Part shown: positions 34,948-44,670 of the stretch, in pieces
How the letters are laid out: every line of letters begins with the position of its first letter
Position numbering within the stretch: the stretch's first letter is position 1
DNA from: Paludibacteraceae bacterium
GTDB lineage: Bacteria; Bacteroidota; Bacteroidia; Bacteroidales; Paludibacteraceae
Length of the DNA: 64,000 nt
Reading direction: 5' to 3'
Assembly (NCBI GenBank): GCA_024401555.1
Contig: JAKSKV010000013.1
Span: 1 to 64,000 of the forward strand
Program-made: the position numbers and the translations under genes
The notes under the pieces: model-generated
Databases searched by the model: none
What the model was told of the DNA's origin: nothing
What the model saw: the letters and a program-made list of their open reading frames with translations, nothing else

Positions 34948-36516
34948 ATGGCTTTCCTACAGAACATACAACTCACACTGCTTCCCGAACAGGCGGGAGA
35001 GAGTTCCCTTTTAAAGGAGGAGGTGGCGAAGAAGATCCACGTAAGAAGGGAAGAGGTGACGGATGTACGAATCATCCGCAAATCCATCGACGCCCGTTCA
35101 AGATCGCAAGTAAAGATCAACCTCTGTGTGGATGTATACACGAAGGGAACAAAGCCACAACCAATCTCCTATCCTTTTCAATACCAAGATGTATCAAAAG
35201 GGGAGCCAGTCCTTGTTATTGGTGCAGGACCTGCCGGCCTCTTTGGTGCCTTGCGTCTGATTGAATTGGGGTTCAAACCCATTATCATCGAGCGAGGCAA
35301 AGAGGTTAGCGACCGAAAGAAGGATATCGCCCAACTCAACCGAAACAACGGATTGAACACAGAATCGAACTACTGCTTCGGCGAGGGTGGCGCAGGAACA
35401 TTTTCTGACGGAAAGCTCTTCACACGCTCCAAGAAGAGGGGCGACTGTAGCCGCATTTTGCTCACCTTCCACCAACACGGTGCGCAAGATGAGATTCTCT
35501 ATGAGGCGCATCCCCACATCGGTACCGACCGACTGCCGACCGTCATCAAAAACATGAGGGAAACCATTCTCCAGTATGGTGGCGAGATCCATTTCGAGAC
35601 AAAAATGACCGAACTATTGGTCAAGAACAATCAAGTGGAGGGAATTCGGACAGAACAGGGAGAGACCTTTCTCGCCCACCATCTGATCCTTGCCACAGGA
35701 CACTCCTCCCGAGATGTCTATGCGATGCTACACGATGCAGGCGTACAGTTGGAGTGCAAAGGATTCGCCATGGGCGTCCGTGTAGAGCATCCGCAAGCGC
35801 TGATAGACTCCATCCAATACCATTGCAAGAACCGAGGCAAATACCTTCCCGCAGCCGCCTACAATGTGGTGACGCAAGTGAAGGAGAGAGGTGTTTACTC
35901 CTTTTGTATGTGTCCAGGAGGATTCATCGTGCCCGCGTCCACGGGCGAAGGCGAATGCGTAGTGAACGGAATGTCCCCTTCGCAGCGAAACTCACCTTTG
36001 GCAAACGCTGCCATAGTGGTCGAGATACGACCGGAAGACCTAAAAGATTATGAGCAATACGGAGCCCTCGCAGGACTTCGATTCCAAGAGGAATACGAAC
36101 GGCTCTCCTTCCAAAACGGAGGGGGAAATGCTGTCGCACCAGCCCAAAGGTTGGTTGACTTCGTCAATAATCGTAGTTCAAAAGATTTACCCAAGACCTC
36201 CTATCTGCCAGGAATCATTCCATCTGACATTCACCAATGGATGCCGAAATTCATTCGGGAAAGGATGCAGGAGGGATTTAAAGATTTCGACAAAAAAATG
36301 CGAGGATTTCTTACCAACGACGCAATCATCGTGGGCGTAGAGTCTCGCACCTCATCACCCGTTCGTGTTCCACGTGATCCGGAAACCTTCCAACATCCAC
36401 AAATTAAAGGGCTCTACCCTTGCGGCGAGGGAGCTGGTTATGCGGGTGGCATCACCTCCTCCGCCATGGATGGACAAATCTGTGCGGAAAAAATATTCGA
36501 GGCGAAACACCAATAG
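34948..36516 (+). CDS. FAD-dependent dehydrogenase-like protein (COG2509 type)
   Basis: 522 residues: an N-terminal domain of about 85 residues with a basic IRKSIDARSRSQVKINL segment, then the dinucleotide-binding motif IGAGPAGLFGALRLIELG near residues 91-108. Further flavoprotein blocks are NRNNGLNTESNYCFGEGGAGT, VNGMSPSQRNSPLANAA and a C-terminal YPCGEGAGYAGGITSSAMDG. It belongs to the widespread uncharacterised FAD-dependent dehydrogenases, with unknown substrate. A purine-rich AAGGAG lies only one base from the ATG, too close for normal Shine-Dalgarno use. It converges with the next gene, with one base between the two stops. Confidence 0.85.
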   Translation: MAFLQNIQLTLLPEQAGESSLLKEEVAKKIHVRREEVTDVRIIRKSIDARSRSQVKINLCVDVYTKGTKPQPISYPFQYQDVSKGEPVLVIGAGPAGLFGALRLIELGFKPIIIERGKEVSDRKKDIAQLNRNNGLNTESNYCFGEGGAGTFSDGKLFTRSKKRGDCSRILLTFHQHGAQDEILYEAHPHIGTDRLPTVIKNMRETILQYGGEIHFETKMTELLVKNNQVEGIRTEQGETFLAHHLILATGHSSRDVYAMLHDAGVQLECKGFAMGVRVEHPQALIDSIQYHCKNRGKYLPAAAYNVVTQVKERGVYSFCMCPGGFIVPASTGEGECVVNGMSPSQRNSPLANAAIVVEIRPEDLKDYEQYGALAGLRFQEEYERLSFQNGGGNAVAPAQRLVDFVNNRSSKDLPKTSYLPGIIPSDIHQWMPKFIRERMQEGFKDFDKKMRGFLTNDAIIVGVESRTSSPVRVPRDPETFQHPQIKGLYPCGEGAGYAGGITSSAMDGQICAEKIFEAKHQ

Positions 36517-36517
36517 A

Positions 36518-37312
36518 TTACTTCTTCACCTTTTCAAACAACCAATCCATCAAATCGGTGGAACTGGTCGCCATCTCCCAAGCATCATCATGTTTGGTAT
36601 CTTGGTATTCGATCACATCAGAGTCGTTGCCATTGGCCTTCAAGACCACGCCCAACTCACGGACACTTTGGATCGGCACAATAGGATCCTCCACACCGTT
36701 AAACACACGGCAAGGCACCTTTTTCTTCTTCATACGGACAGGATCGATATAGCCGGAAACCGCACAACAACCCGCATACAATTTAGGGTTGCGCGCCACC
36801 AGATCCAAAACACCGAATGCGCCCATATCCTTTCCAACCAAATAGACGCGTGAAATATCGATCTTATCCTGTTTCTTCAAGTAGAATTGAATAATCTGCT
36901 CAACGATCTTACAGCTGGTTGTCTGCTCCGGATTCTCCCTCACGACAATGGAACCATCAGCCATCCGATCATATATCGCCCAAGAATCATCCTCCGGACA
37001 TTGGGGCATAATCACGACGGCCGACTGGTAATTCCTCGCCAACTCGCTCATATATAGGGCTGATCCATACTTTAGTTGCATCAAATTATCATCACCTCTC
37101 TCCTCCTCGCCATGAAGAAAGATGAGGAGCGGGAAACGCAATCCCTCCACGCCATATCCTTTAGGATACATCACACGATATTGCAAACGCTCTCCCTGAT
37201 AACGATATTCCCTACCATAATACTTTTCTGGAATGATATCTTCCGTCTGAGCGTATAAGTTCACACCCAAAGTAGCCAAGAGAGCAACTAACACAATCCG
37301 AAATTTCACCAT
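36518..37312 (-). CDS. Secreted alpha/beta-hydrolase (esterase-like) with Asp in the nucleophile position
   Basis: 264 residues with a signal peptide ending about LYAQ (near residue 22). The fold is that of secreted esterase/prolyl-oligopeptidase-type hydrolases: LLIFLHGEEERGDDN (oxyanion region), VVIMPQCPEDDSW, and the nucleophile elbow. At the elbow the usual G-x-S-x-G reads VGKDMGAFG, so D162 replaces Ser. The acid (FNGVEDPIVP) and the His (KHDDAWEMA) are still present, giving an Asp-Asp-His set as in dehalogenases or epoxide hydrolases, or a dead serine hydrolase. Substrate unknown. Confidence 0.78.
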   Translation of the reverse strand: MVKFRIVLVALLATLGVNLYAQTEDIIPEKYYGREYRYQGERLQYRVMYPKGYGVEGLRFPLLIFLHGEEERGDDNLMQLKYGSALYMSELARNYQSAVVIMPQCPEDDSWAIYDRMADGSIVVRENPEQTTSCKIVEQIIQFYLKKQDKIDISRVYLVGKDMGAFGVLDLVARNPKLYAGCCAVSGYIDPVRMKKKKVPCRVFNGVEDPIVPIQSVRELGVVLKANGNDSDVIEYQDTKHDDAWEMATSSTDLMDWLFEKVKK

Positions 37313-37360
37313 AACAGATCTCTTTTTAATTATATATCACAATTATATATGGTACAAATT

Positions 37361-38458
37361 TTATAGGCGAAGAGCTTTCAGCCGTTCGAGATTCCGCTTC
37401 AACGCATCCAAACCGAATGGATAAATATAGCGTAGTACGGCCATGGCCTCACCATTAAACATCTCGTCATCAATACTCTTCTCCATTTGCGACACGCTCT
37501 GCTCCAAAAACGAGTCCACTTCCTCAAATCGGGCGGGATTTTGGTCAAAATAGCGTTTCACTTTCGCCCAAGAATCCGGACGCATCATACTGACATGCCA
37601 CCACGAAAAACCAACCGGAATCAATTTAGGTTTACAGACAAACAACTCTATCAAAGTATAGGAATCACTTCTGGACAAGGAGTAACTTGGCATATCAGCC
37701 ACCTCATAATGACATTGGGGCGTCACCTCAAAAATCAAGTGGTCTCCTATTCCATTGAAGGGCGGCAACAGATTAAAATCGTCACCCTTTTCGCCTAAAG
37801 TGGTGTACCATTTACCATCGATATTGACAACATTCACTCCTGATATCATCAAATTCCACCCTTTTCGCTTGAACATATATTTCGCGAAATGGACAAATCG
37901 ATTCTTCGACGCCTGTGTCACTGAATCGCCATACAACCTACGGGGAAAATGAATGTTTGAGCTGGATAGCCAACACAACATACCGAAAAAACGTTGTCTG
38001 AAATAATAGTATATGTCACTTAATTGGAAACGAATCGTCTCCTCGCTTTTGGCGACATCACACCAAAATTTCAACTGATCCGTAAAATAGATTTGGTCCG
38101 CATCGATTTTCATAGCATAACGATGCGTCACCTTGGACAAACAGAAATTATAGTAATTGCATAACAAGTTCGGAGAATCGGCAGGCAGGCTCTTGGCATA
38201 TTCATACTCCTCTTTGGTCAAATTAACGGAATAGACCTTATGTTTGTATTCGTATGTCTTGATTTTATCAGGATAACGCTGACGCATCTTTTCGATCTCC
38301 TCGGCGCTATTGTCCGAGCAATCGTTCCACACGATGACCAACTCATCCAACGCATCGATGCACGATTCGACACATGCCTCGATGAATTGCCCATCGTTCT
38401 TGACACGCATCATACCCGATACGCCGGGCAAAAGATTTTGTTGGTTACAGCCATCCAT
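37361..38458 (-). CDS. Glycosyltransferase-like protein (GT-A fold)
   Basis: 365 residues from ATG 38458. An upstream TTG at 38473 is possible but less likely. Motifs: GVSGMMRVKNDGQFIEACV, a VIVWNDCSDNSAEEI strand-loop like the GT2 DD site, and MKIDADQIYFTDQ as a DXD-like metal site near residue 120. The C-terminal half is unassigned. It stands alone outside the polysaccharide locus between two plus-strand blocks, and no partner is visible. The function is inferred as sugar transfer, with unknown acceptor. Confidence 0.7.
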   Translation of the reverse strand: MDGCNQQNLLPGVSGMMRVKNDGQFIEACVESCIDALDELVIVWNDCSDNSAEEIEKMRQRYPDKIKTYEYKHKVYSVNLTKEEYEYAKSLPADSPNLLCNYYNFCLSKVTHRYAMKIDADQIYFTDQLKFWCDVAKSEETIRFQLSDIYYYFRQRFFGMLCWLSSSNIHFPRRLYGDSVTQASKNRFVHFAKYMFKRKGWNLMISGVNVVNIDGKWYTTLGEKGDDFNLLPPFNGIGDHLIFEVTPQCHYEVADMPSYSLSRSDSYTLIELFVCKPKLIPVGFSWWHVSMMRPDSWAKVKRYFDQNPARFEEVDSFLEQSVSQMEKSIDDEMFNGEAMAVLRYIYPFGLDALKRNLERLKALRL

Positions 38459-38618
38459 AGATAAATCAATCAAAAAGTAATGTCAATGTGGTTTCCGGAA
38501 AAAACAACCATTAACAAATCATGCCATCTCAAGGTTGAGTCGTACAAATTTTTATCAAATCTTCACATTTTATATCTCAATACTCAACACTACACAAATG
38601 TAGGTAAGATTTTTGAAT

Positions 38619-38653
38619 TTTGGGCAATTATATGGATATTTTTCTTAATTTTG
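38619..38653 (+). promoter_or_regulatory. Promoter of pheT
   Basis: TTTG (38619-38622), 23-bp spacer, TAATTTTG (38646-38653). The -7 box is a perfect TAnnTTTG match but the spacer is longer than usual. The predicted leader is about 50 nt. A purine-rich AGGAGG at about 38670 lies too far from the ATG to serve as ribosome site. Confidence 0.5.
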
Positions 38654-38706
38654 CGGTTTGAAAAACGATAGGAGGCGTAATCGTCACCAAAAAAAGTAAA
38701 GTAGTA

Positions 38707-41172
38707 ATGAATATTTCATACAATTGGCTTAAAAAGTATATCAATTTGGATATCGAGCCAGAAGAAGTCTCTAAGGTATTGACCTCTATCGGACTCGAAG
38801 TCGGAGGTGTTGAAGAAGTTCAATCCATCAAAGGAGGATTGGAGGGTTTGGTAATCGGCGAGGTTATGGACTGCGTAGCGCATCCTGATTCCGACCATCT
38901 ACACGTTACCAAAGTCAATGTTGGAGAAGGAGAGCCTTTGCAAATCGTCTGTGGAGCGGCCAACTGCCGTACCGGATTGAAGACCATCGTGGCTACCATC
39001 GGAACTAAACTTTACAGTGGAGACGAGTGTTTCACCATCAAACGTTCAAAACTTCGCGGTGTGGAGTCATTCGGTATGCTCTGCGCGGAGGACGAGATCG
39101 GAATCGGCAATAGCCATGCGGGCATCATCGAATTGCCTGCAGATGCGAAGGTGGGTACACCAGCCAAAGAATACTATGGCATCGAGAGCGATTACATCAT
39201 CGAAGTGGACATCACACCAAACAGAATAGACGCCACTTCCCACTACGGTGTAGCCCGTGACTTGGCCGCCTATTTCCAATTTCACGCAAACGGCAAATAC
39301 AAATTGACCAAACCAGACGTAAGCGCATTCAAAGTGGACAACCACGACTGCCCTGTAAAGGTGACCGTGGAGAACACCACCGCTTGCCCTCGTTATACAG
39401 GAGTCGCCATCACCGGAGTCACCATCAAGGAGTCTCCTGAATGGATGCAAAACGCATTGAGAGTGATTGGTTTAAGACCAATTAATAATGTTGTGGACGC
39501 CACCAACTATATGTTGCACGCATTGGGACAACCCCTCCACGCATTCGATTTGGACAAGATGGCCGGACAACATATCATCGTGAAGACTTTACCAGAAGGC
39601 ACAAAATTCACCACCCTCGACGGTGTGGAGAGAAGTTTGAACGCCAACGACTTGATGATTTGCGATGAGAAGGGCGGTGCTTGTATCGCCGGCGTTTTCG
39701 GAGGTCTTGATTCTGGTGTTTCCGACACTACGAAAAACATCTTCTTGGAGAGCGCCTACTTCAACCCAGTATATGTCAGAAAGACCGCTCGTCGTTTCGG
39801 TTTGAACACAGACGCCTCTTTCCGTTACGAAAGAGGATGCGATCCGAACAACACCCTTTACATCTTGAAGTGCGCAGCATTGTTGATCCAAGAGGTCGCA
39901 GGCGGAAAGATCTCCAGCGAGGTTTTCGACAACTACCCTACACCAGTAGCGCAATTCCCAGTGGAATTGTCATACAGCAAGGTCAACTCCTTGATCGGTA
40001 AAGAGATCAAAAAGGAAGAGGTAAAGACCATTTTGAACGGATTGGAGATCGAAATCAAGAGCGAGAAGGAGGATCTATTGTCTCTTGCGGTTCCTACCTA
40101 TAGAGTGGATGTCACCAGAGACGTGGATGTCATCGAGGACATTCTCCGTATTTATGGTTACGACAATGTGGAGGAAGGATTGTCACTCTCCTCATCAATC
40201 GCCTACTCACCTAATCCAAACAGTTTGAAATTGCAGAACCTCATCTCCGAGCAATTGACTGGATGCGGCTTCAACGAGATATTGAACAACTCTCTCACCA
40301 AGGTTTCTTACTACGCTCACGGCGAGACCTACCCTGCCGAGAAGGCTGTGATGGTCATGAATCCATTGAGTACTGATTTGGGTTGTATGCGTCAAACCCT
40401 TCTCTTCGGAGGTTTGGAGAGCGTTTCCTACAATGTCAACAGAAAGAATGGCGACATCAAGTTCTACGAGTTCGGTAACTGCTACCACTTGGATCCGACC
40501 AAGAGTTCTACAGCAGAAGCTCCTTTAAAGCCATACAGCGAGGATTTCCACTTGGGTATCTGGTTGACAGGAAACAAGACCGCGCAAAGTTGGGTGGCTA
40601 AGCAAGAGAAGAGTTCGTTCTTCCAGTTGAGAGCTTACGTGGACAACATCTTGGCACGCCTTGGTTTCAACTTAAAGAGATTGGTTTACGGCATCTACGA
40701 GGATGATTTGATTTCCGACGGTTTGGGAATCCTAACCAACACAGGCAAACAACTCGCCACCATGGGTATCGTCTCAAAGAGTACCTTAAACATATTCGGA
40801 TTGGACAACAACGTTTATTTCGCCGATTTGAACTGGAACGCTATCCTTTCCGAGTTAAAGAACCACAAGGTAACCTATTCCGACATTTCAAAATTCCCAG
40901 AGGCGAAGAGAGACCTTGCCCTTTTGATCGACAAGAAGGTTACTTTCGCCGACATCGAGAAGGTGGCTATGGAGACAGAGAAGAAACTCATCAAGAACAT
41001 CTATTTGTTCGATGTGTACGAGGGAAAGAACTTGGACTTCGGCAAGAAATCATATGCGGTCAGCTTCATTCTCCAAGATGAATCAAAGACCATGACGGAT
41101 GCGCAAATCGACGCCATCATGAACAAATTGATGAAGAACTTCGAATCTAAATTGAACGCTAAGATCCGTTAA
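38707..41172 (+). CDS. pheT: Phenylalanine--tRNA ligase beta subunit
   Basis: 821 residues, full length for the bacterial long form. Domains in order: N-terminal helix and EMAP-like tRNA-binding fold (about 40-150: VIGEVMDCVAHPDSDHLHV), B3/B4 editing region (about 210-390, VIGLRPINNVVDATNY, HALGQPLHAFD), B5 (about 400-480), the class II core-like region (RQTLLFGGLESVSYNVNRKN), and the FDX-ACB anticodon-binding domain at the end (FPEAKRDLALLID). It forms the alpha2-beta2 enzyme with PheS, which is encoded outside the window. It is followed by tig, which has its own promoter. Confidence 0.97.
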   Translation: MNISYNWLKKYINLDIEPEEVSKVLTSIGLEVGGVEEVQSIKGGLEGLVIGEVMDCVAHPDSDHLHVTKVNVGEGEPLQIVCGAANCRTGLKTIVATIGTKLYSGDECFTIKRSKLRGVESFGMLCAEDEIGIGNSHAGIIELPADAKVGTPAKEYYGIESDYIIEVDITPNRIDATSHYGVARDLAAYFQFHANGKYKLTKPDVSAFKVDNHDCPVKVTVENTTACPRYTGVAITGVTIKESPEWMQNALRVIGLRPINNVVDATNYMLHALGQPLHAFDLDKMAGQHIIVKTLPEGTKFTTLDGVERSLNANDLMICDEKGGACIAGVFGGLDSGVSDTTKNIFLESAYFNPVYVRKTARRFGLNTDASFRYERGCDPNNTLYILKCAALLIQEVAGGKISSEVFDNYPTPVAQFPVELSYSKVNSLIGKEIKKEEVKTILNGLEIEIKSEKEDLLSLAVPTYRVDVTRDVDVIEDILRIYGYDNVEEGLSLSSSIAYSPNPNSLKLQNLISEQLTGCGFNEILNNSLTKVSYYAHGETYPAEKAVMVMNPLSTDLGCMRQTLLFGGLESVSYNVNRKNGDIKFYEFGNCYHLDPTKSSTAEAPLKPYSEDFHLGIWLTGNKTAQSWVAKQEKSSFFQLRAYVDNILARLGFNLKRLVYGIYEDDLISDGLGILTNTGKQLATMGIVSKSTLNIFGLDNNVYFADLNWNAILSELKNHKVTYSDISKFPEAKRDLALLIDKKVTFADIEKVAMETEKKLIKNIYLFDVYEGKNLDFGKKSYAVSFILQDESKTMTDAQIDAIMNKLMKNFESKLNAKIR

Positions 41173-41181
41173 AAGCAAAGT

Positions 41182-41212
41182 TTTGTCGTTATCAAAAAAA
41201 AGATTAACTTTG
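41182..41212 (+). promoter_or_regulatory. Promoter of tig
   Basis: TTTG (41182-41185), exactly 19 bp, TAACTTTG (41205-41212): a perfect match to the Bacteroidota housekeeping promoter. It lies 10 bp after the pheT stop and 40 bp before the tig ATG. Confidence 0.8.
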
Positions 41213-41252
41213 CACACCATTTTTGAAAGATTTATAAATTATACATAACAAT

Positions 41253-42620
41253 ATGAATATTGCTAGAAAAGACATCGACGCAACGAGCGCGATCATCACA
41301 ATGAACATTGTGAAAGCAGATTACGAGGAGGCAGTAGAGAAGACTCTTCGCAAATACAAACAAAGAGCTAACGTACCAGGTTTCCGTCCAGGTAACGTAC
41401 CAATGGGAATGGTAAAGAAGATGTTTGGCAAAGCTGCGATGGCTGACGAGATCAACAACATCATCTCAGAGAAGTTGTTGGCTTACATCAAAGAGAACAA
41501 CATCCAAATTTTGGGTGAGCCACTTCCTAATAAGACAGAGCAAAAAGAGGTTAATTTCGACAAAGACGAGGAATTTGAGTTTAAATTCGATATCGCTATC
41601 GCTCCTGAGAACAAGTTGAACTTGAGCGATAAGATCGCAGTTCCTTACTACGAGATCGAGGTAAGCGACGAGATGGTAGAGAAAGAGATCAAGGCAGCCC
41701 AAGACCGTTGCGGTTCATACGAGGAGGCTCAAGAGGTTGTGGAGTCTGACGTCGTGAAGGGTGAGATCGTCGAGATGCGCACAAAGACAAAGGAGAAAGA
41801 GGACGGTATCAAGTCTGAAGACGCTATTCTTTGCCCTAAATACATGAAGGATGAGGATCAAAAGGCTTTGTTCGTAGGAGCAAAGGTAGGCGCTTCCGTA
41901 TCTTTCAATCCTAAAAAGGCATACGGCAACGAAGCAGAGATCGCTTCCCTTTTGAAAATCAAGAAGGAAGAGGCTGCTAACGTTGACGCTGATTTCAAGT
42001 TCACTATCAAGAGCGTTACCCGTTTCAAGCCAGCTGAGTTGAACCAAGAGTTGTTCGACAAGACTTTGGGCGAAGGCGTTGCAAAGAGCGAGGCTGAATT
42101 CAAGAACAGTTTGTCAGAAAACATCAAGAAGTCACTTGTTATGGATAGCGACTACAAGTTGATGTTGGACGCTCAAAAGGTATTGGCGAAAGAGGCTTTC
42201 GGCGAGGTTGCGTTCCCAGACGCATTCTTGAAGCGTTGGGTATCAGAGACCAACGAGAAGATCAGCGCAGAGGATCTCGAGGCTCAATATCCAATGATGT
42301 TGGAGGATTTGAAGTGGCAATTGACCAAGAACAAGATCGCTACCGACAACAATGTGAAGATCGAAGAGGGCGACATGATGGAGTTCGCGAAGAAAACCGC
42401 TCAAGTACAATTCGCTCAATATGGTATGTCAACCGTTCCTACAGACGTTTTGGAAAACTACGCGAAGGAGATGTTGAAGAAGAAGGAATCCGCACAACAA
42501 ATCGTTGAGCGTGTATTGGACGAGAAAGTTCTTGAGGTGGTGAAGTCTAAGATTAAATTGGACGTTAAGAAGGTTACCATCGACGAGTTCAACAAATTGT
42601 TCCAAGAGCAAGCTCAATAA
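41253..42620 (+). CDS. tig: Trigger factor
   Basis: 455 residues, usual length for Bacteroidota. The ribosome-binding N-domain ends with the signature VPGFRPGNVPMGMVKKMFG (residues 43-61). A middle part follows that is only loosely FKBP-like (VVKGEIVEMRTKTKEKEDG), then the long helical C-domain with substrate arms. It is a ribosome-associated chaperone that shields nascent chains. It is first in the tig-clpP-clpX row, with a terminator between tig and clpP, and codon use is strongly biased as in highly expressed genes. Confidence 0.95.
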   Translation: MNIARKDIDATSAIITMNIVKADYEEAVEKTLRKYKQRANVPGFRPGNVPMGMVKKMFGKAAMADEINNIISEKLLAYIKENNIQILGEPLPNKTEQKEVNFDKDEEFEFKFDIAIAPENKLNLSDKIAVPYYEIEVSDEMVEKEIKAAQDRCGSYEEAQEVVESDVVKGEIVEMRTKTKEKEDGIKSEDAILCPKYMKDEDQKALFVGAKVGASVSFNPKKAYGNEAEIASLLKIKKEEAANVDADFKFTIKSVTRFKPAELNQELFDKTLGEGVAKSEAEFKNSLSENIKKSLVMDSDYKLMLDAQKVLAKEAFGEVAFPDAFLKRWVSETNEKISAEDLEAQYPMMLEDLKWQLTKNKIATDNNVKIEEGDMMEFAKKTAQVQFAQYGMSTVPTDVLENYAKEMLKKKESAQQIVERVLDEKVLEVVKSKIKLDVKKVTIDEFNKLFQEQAQ

Positions 42621-42640
42621 TTTTAAAATTCCATAATTTG

Positions 42641-42674
42641 AATCCCGGCAATGAAAATTGTCGGGATTTTTTTT
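42641..42674 (+). terminator. Intrinsic terminator of tig
   Basis: A 12-bp stem (AATCCCGGCAAT / ATTGTCGGGATT, one wobble) with a GAAA tetraloop, followed by a run of T. It begins 21 bp after the tig stop. Confidence 0.9.
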
Positions 42675-42705
42675 GGATTTATATGAAGAATTTATATTAT
42701 CTTTA
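42672..42705 (+). promoter_or_regulatory. Probable promoter of clpP-clpX
   Basis: TTTG (42672-42675, overlapping the T-run of the tig terminator), 22-bp spacer, TATCTTTA (42698-42705), one base off TAnnTTTG. Leader of about 45 nt to clpP. Confidence 0.4.
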
Positions 42706-42754
42706 TAGAAGAAAAAATTGTATAGAAAATTAGACGGACTAAATTGTTAGAAAA

Positions 42755-43432
42755 ATGATGAACAAAAACGACTTTAGAAAATATGCTGTAGGGCATCTTG
42801 GCATGAACGGATTAGCTTTGGACCAATATACCTCCACCATATCAGACAACTATATTTCGCCCAGCATCCTGGAAGAACGTCAATTGAACGTGACTCAAAT
42901 GGATGTCTTTTCTAGATTGATGATGGACCGCATCATTTTCTTGGGTACACAGGTGGACGATTATACCGCCAATGTCATCCAAGCACAGTTGCTCTATTTG
43001 GATTCTGCTGATCCAGGCAAGGACATCTCCATCTATTTGAACACGCCTGGAGGATCCGTTTACGCCGGTTTGGGCATCTACGACACCATGCAATACATCG
43101 GTTGCGATGTGGCTACAATCTGCACAGGAATGGCTGCTTCTATGGGCGCTGTCCTTTTGGTGGCTGGAGCCAAGGGAAAACGTTCCGCATTGAAACACTC
43201 TCGTGTGATGATCCACCAACCTATGGGTGGTGCGCAGGGACAAGCTTCCGACATCGAAATCACAGCAAGAGAGATTCAAAAGTTGAAGCAAGAGTTGTAC
43301 ACCATCATCGCCGACCACTCTGGCAATGATTACGATAAGATTTACAAAGACTCCGACAGAGACTATTGGATGACAGCCGAAGAGGCCAAAGCCTATGGCA
43401 TGATCGACGAAGTATTGGTGAGAAATAAATAA
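42755..43432 (+). CDS. clpP: ATP-dependent Clp protease proteolytic subunit
   Basis: 225 residues (ATG 42755, or 42758 one codon later). The serine-protease set is intact: [11 protein letters not shown] with the nucleophile Ser, [15 protein letters not shown] with His, and Asp in the [13 protein letters not shown] region. The N-terminal extension before the ClpP core (about 40 residues) is slightly long. It forms the 14-mer peptidase that works with ClpX, encoded 8 bp downstream. Confidence 0.97.
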   Translation: MMNKNDFRKYAVGHLGMNGLALDQYTSTISDNYISPSILEERQLNVTQMDVFSRLMMDRIIFLGTQVDDYTANVIQAQLLYLDSADPGKDISIYLNTPGGSVYAGLGIYDTMQYIGCDVATICTGMAASMGAVLLVAGAKGKRSALKHSRVMIHQPMGGAQGQASDIEITAREIQKLKQELYTIIADHSGNDYDKIYKDSDRDYWMTAEEAKAYGMIDEVLVRNK

Positions 43433-43440
43433 GACGGGAA

Positions 43441-44667
43441 ATGGCAACGAAAACCACAAACAGATGCAACTTCTGCGGCAGAAGCCAAAATGAAGTCAAT
43501 ATGCTCATAACGGGCCCTTCCGTCAACATCTGCGACGAATGCGTCAAGATGGCTTACGAAATCGTCGAGAGCAACAAAAAGAACGCTCCATCCGATTTCG
43601 ACACAAAGGATCTTCCCAAGCCATTGGAGATCAAAGAGTTCCTTGACCAATATGTGATCGGACAAGACCAAGCGAAGAAAACGCTCTCCGTAGCGGTTTA
43701 CAACCATTATAAAAGACTCTCCCAAAAGAAGGGCGACGATGATGTGGAGATCGAGAAATCCAACATCATCATGGTGGGTTCCACCGGTACAGGAAAAACG
43801 CTCTTGGCGAAGACCGTCGCTAAACTTTTGAAAGTGCCATTCGCCATCGTGGACGCCACCGTCCTAACAGAAGCGGGATATGTCGGAGAGGATATCGAGA
43901 GTATCCTCACTCGCCTACTCCAAGCATCCGACTACGATGTGAAGGCGGCGGAACGAGGCATCGTATTCATCGACGAAATCGACAAAATCGCCCGCAAAGG
44001 AGATAACCCTTCCATTACCAGGGATGTCAGCGGTGAGGGCGTTCAACAAGGATTACTCAAATTGTTGGAGGGTTCCATCGTGAATGTTCCACCACAAGGA
44101 GGAAGAAAACATCCAGACCAGAAGATGATTCCGGTCGACACCAAAAACATATTGTTCATCTGCGGCGGAGCGTTCGACGGTATCGAACACAAGATCGCCC
44201 ACCGATTGAACACCAAAGTGGTAGGATATGCGGCTGCAAAGAAGCAGGGCGTAGTGGATATGGAGAACATCCTCCAATACATCACGCCGCAAGACCTCAA
44301 ATCATTCGGACTCATTCCAGAGATCATCGGTCGTTTGCCACTCCTTTGCCACTTAAACCAGTTGGACAGAAACGCATTGCGCTCTATCCTTACAGAACCG
44401 AAGAACTCCATCATCAAACAATACATCAAAATGTTTGAGATGGACAAAGTGAAACTCACATTCGACGACGAATTGTTGGAGTATATCGTTGACAAGGCGA
44501 TTGAATTCAAATTGGGCGCCAGAGGACTTCGTTCCATCGTGGAGACCATCATGTTGGATGTGATGTTTGAGACCCCATCCTCTGATAAAAAGCAGATTCG
44601 CATGACCAAAGCGTATGCGGAATCCAAGATTCAGAGCGCCAACTTAGAAAAATTTCGTGTGGCATAG
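43441..44667 (+). CDS. clpX: ATP-dependent Clp protease ATP-binding subunit ClpX
   Basis: 408 residues. The N-terminal C4 zinc finger has CNFCGRS and ICDEC, Walker A is [13 protein letters not shown], Walker B is [10 protein letters not shown], followed by sensor and C-terminal AAA+ small domain ([19 protein letters not shown]). The ClpP-docking loop that reads IGF in E. coli is VGY here ([10 protein letters not shown]). It unfolds tagged proteins and feeds them to ClpP. No ATP-site residue is missing. Confidence 0.97.
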   Translation: MATKTTNRCNFCGRSQNEVNMLITGPSVNICDECVKMAYEIVESNKKNAPSDFDTKDLPKPLEIKEFLDQYVIGQDQAKKTLSVAVYNHYKRLSQKKGDDDVEIEKSNIIMVGSTGTGKTLLAKTVAKLLKVPFAIVDATVLTEAGYVGEDIESILTRLLQASDYDVKAAERGIVFIDEIDKIARKGDNPSITRDVSGEGVQQGLLKLLEGSIVNVPPQGGRKHPDQKMIPVDTKNILFICGGAFDGIEHKIAHRLNTKVVGYAAAKKQGVVDMENILQYITPQDLKSFGLIPEIIGRLPLLCHLNQLDRNALRSILTEPKNSIIKQYIKMFEMDKVKLTFDDELLEYIVDKAIEFKLGARGLRSIVETIMLDVMFETPSSDKKQIRMTKAYAESKIQSANLEKFRVA

Positions 44668-44670
44668 AAA

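Noticed and set aside
38665-38680. Strong Shine-Dalgarno (AGGAGG) for pheT
   Set aside because: It lies about 35 bp before the ATG with no alternative start in frame near it, so it cannot position the ribosome for pheT.
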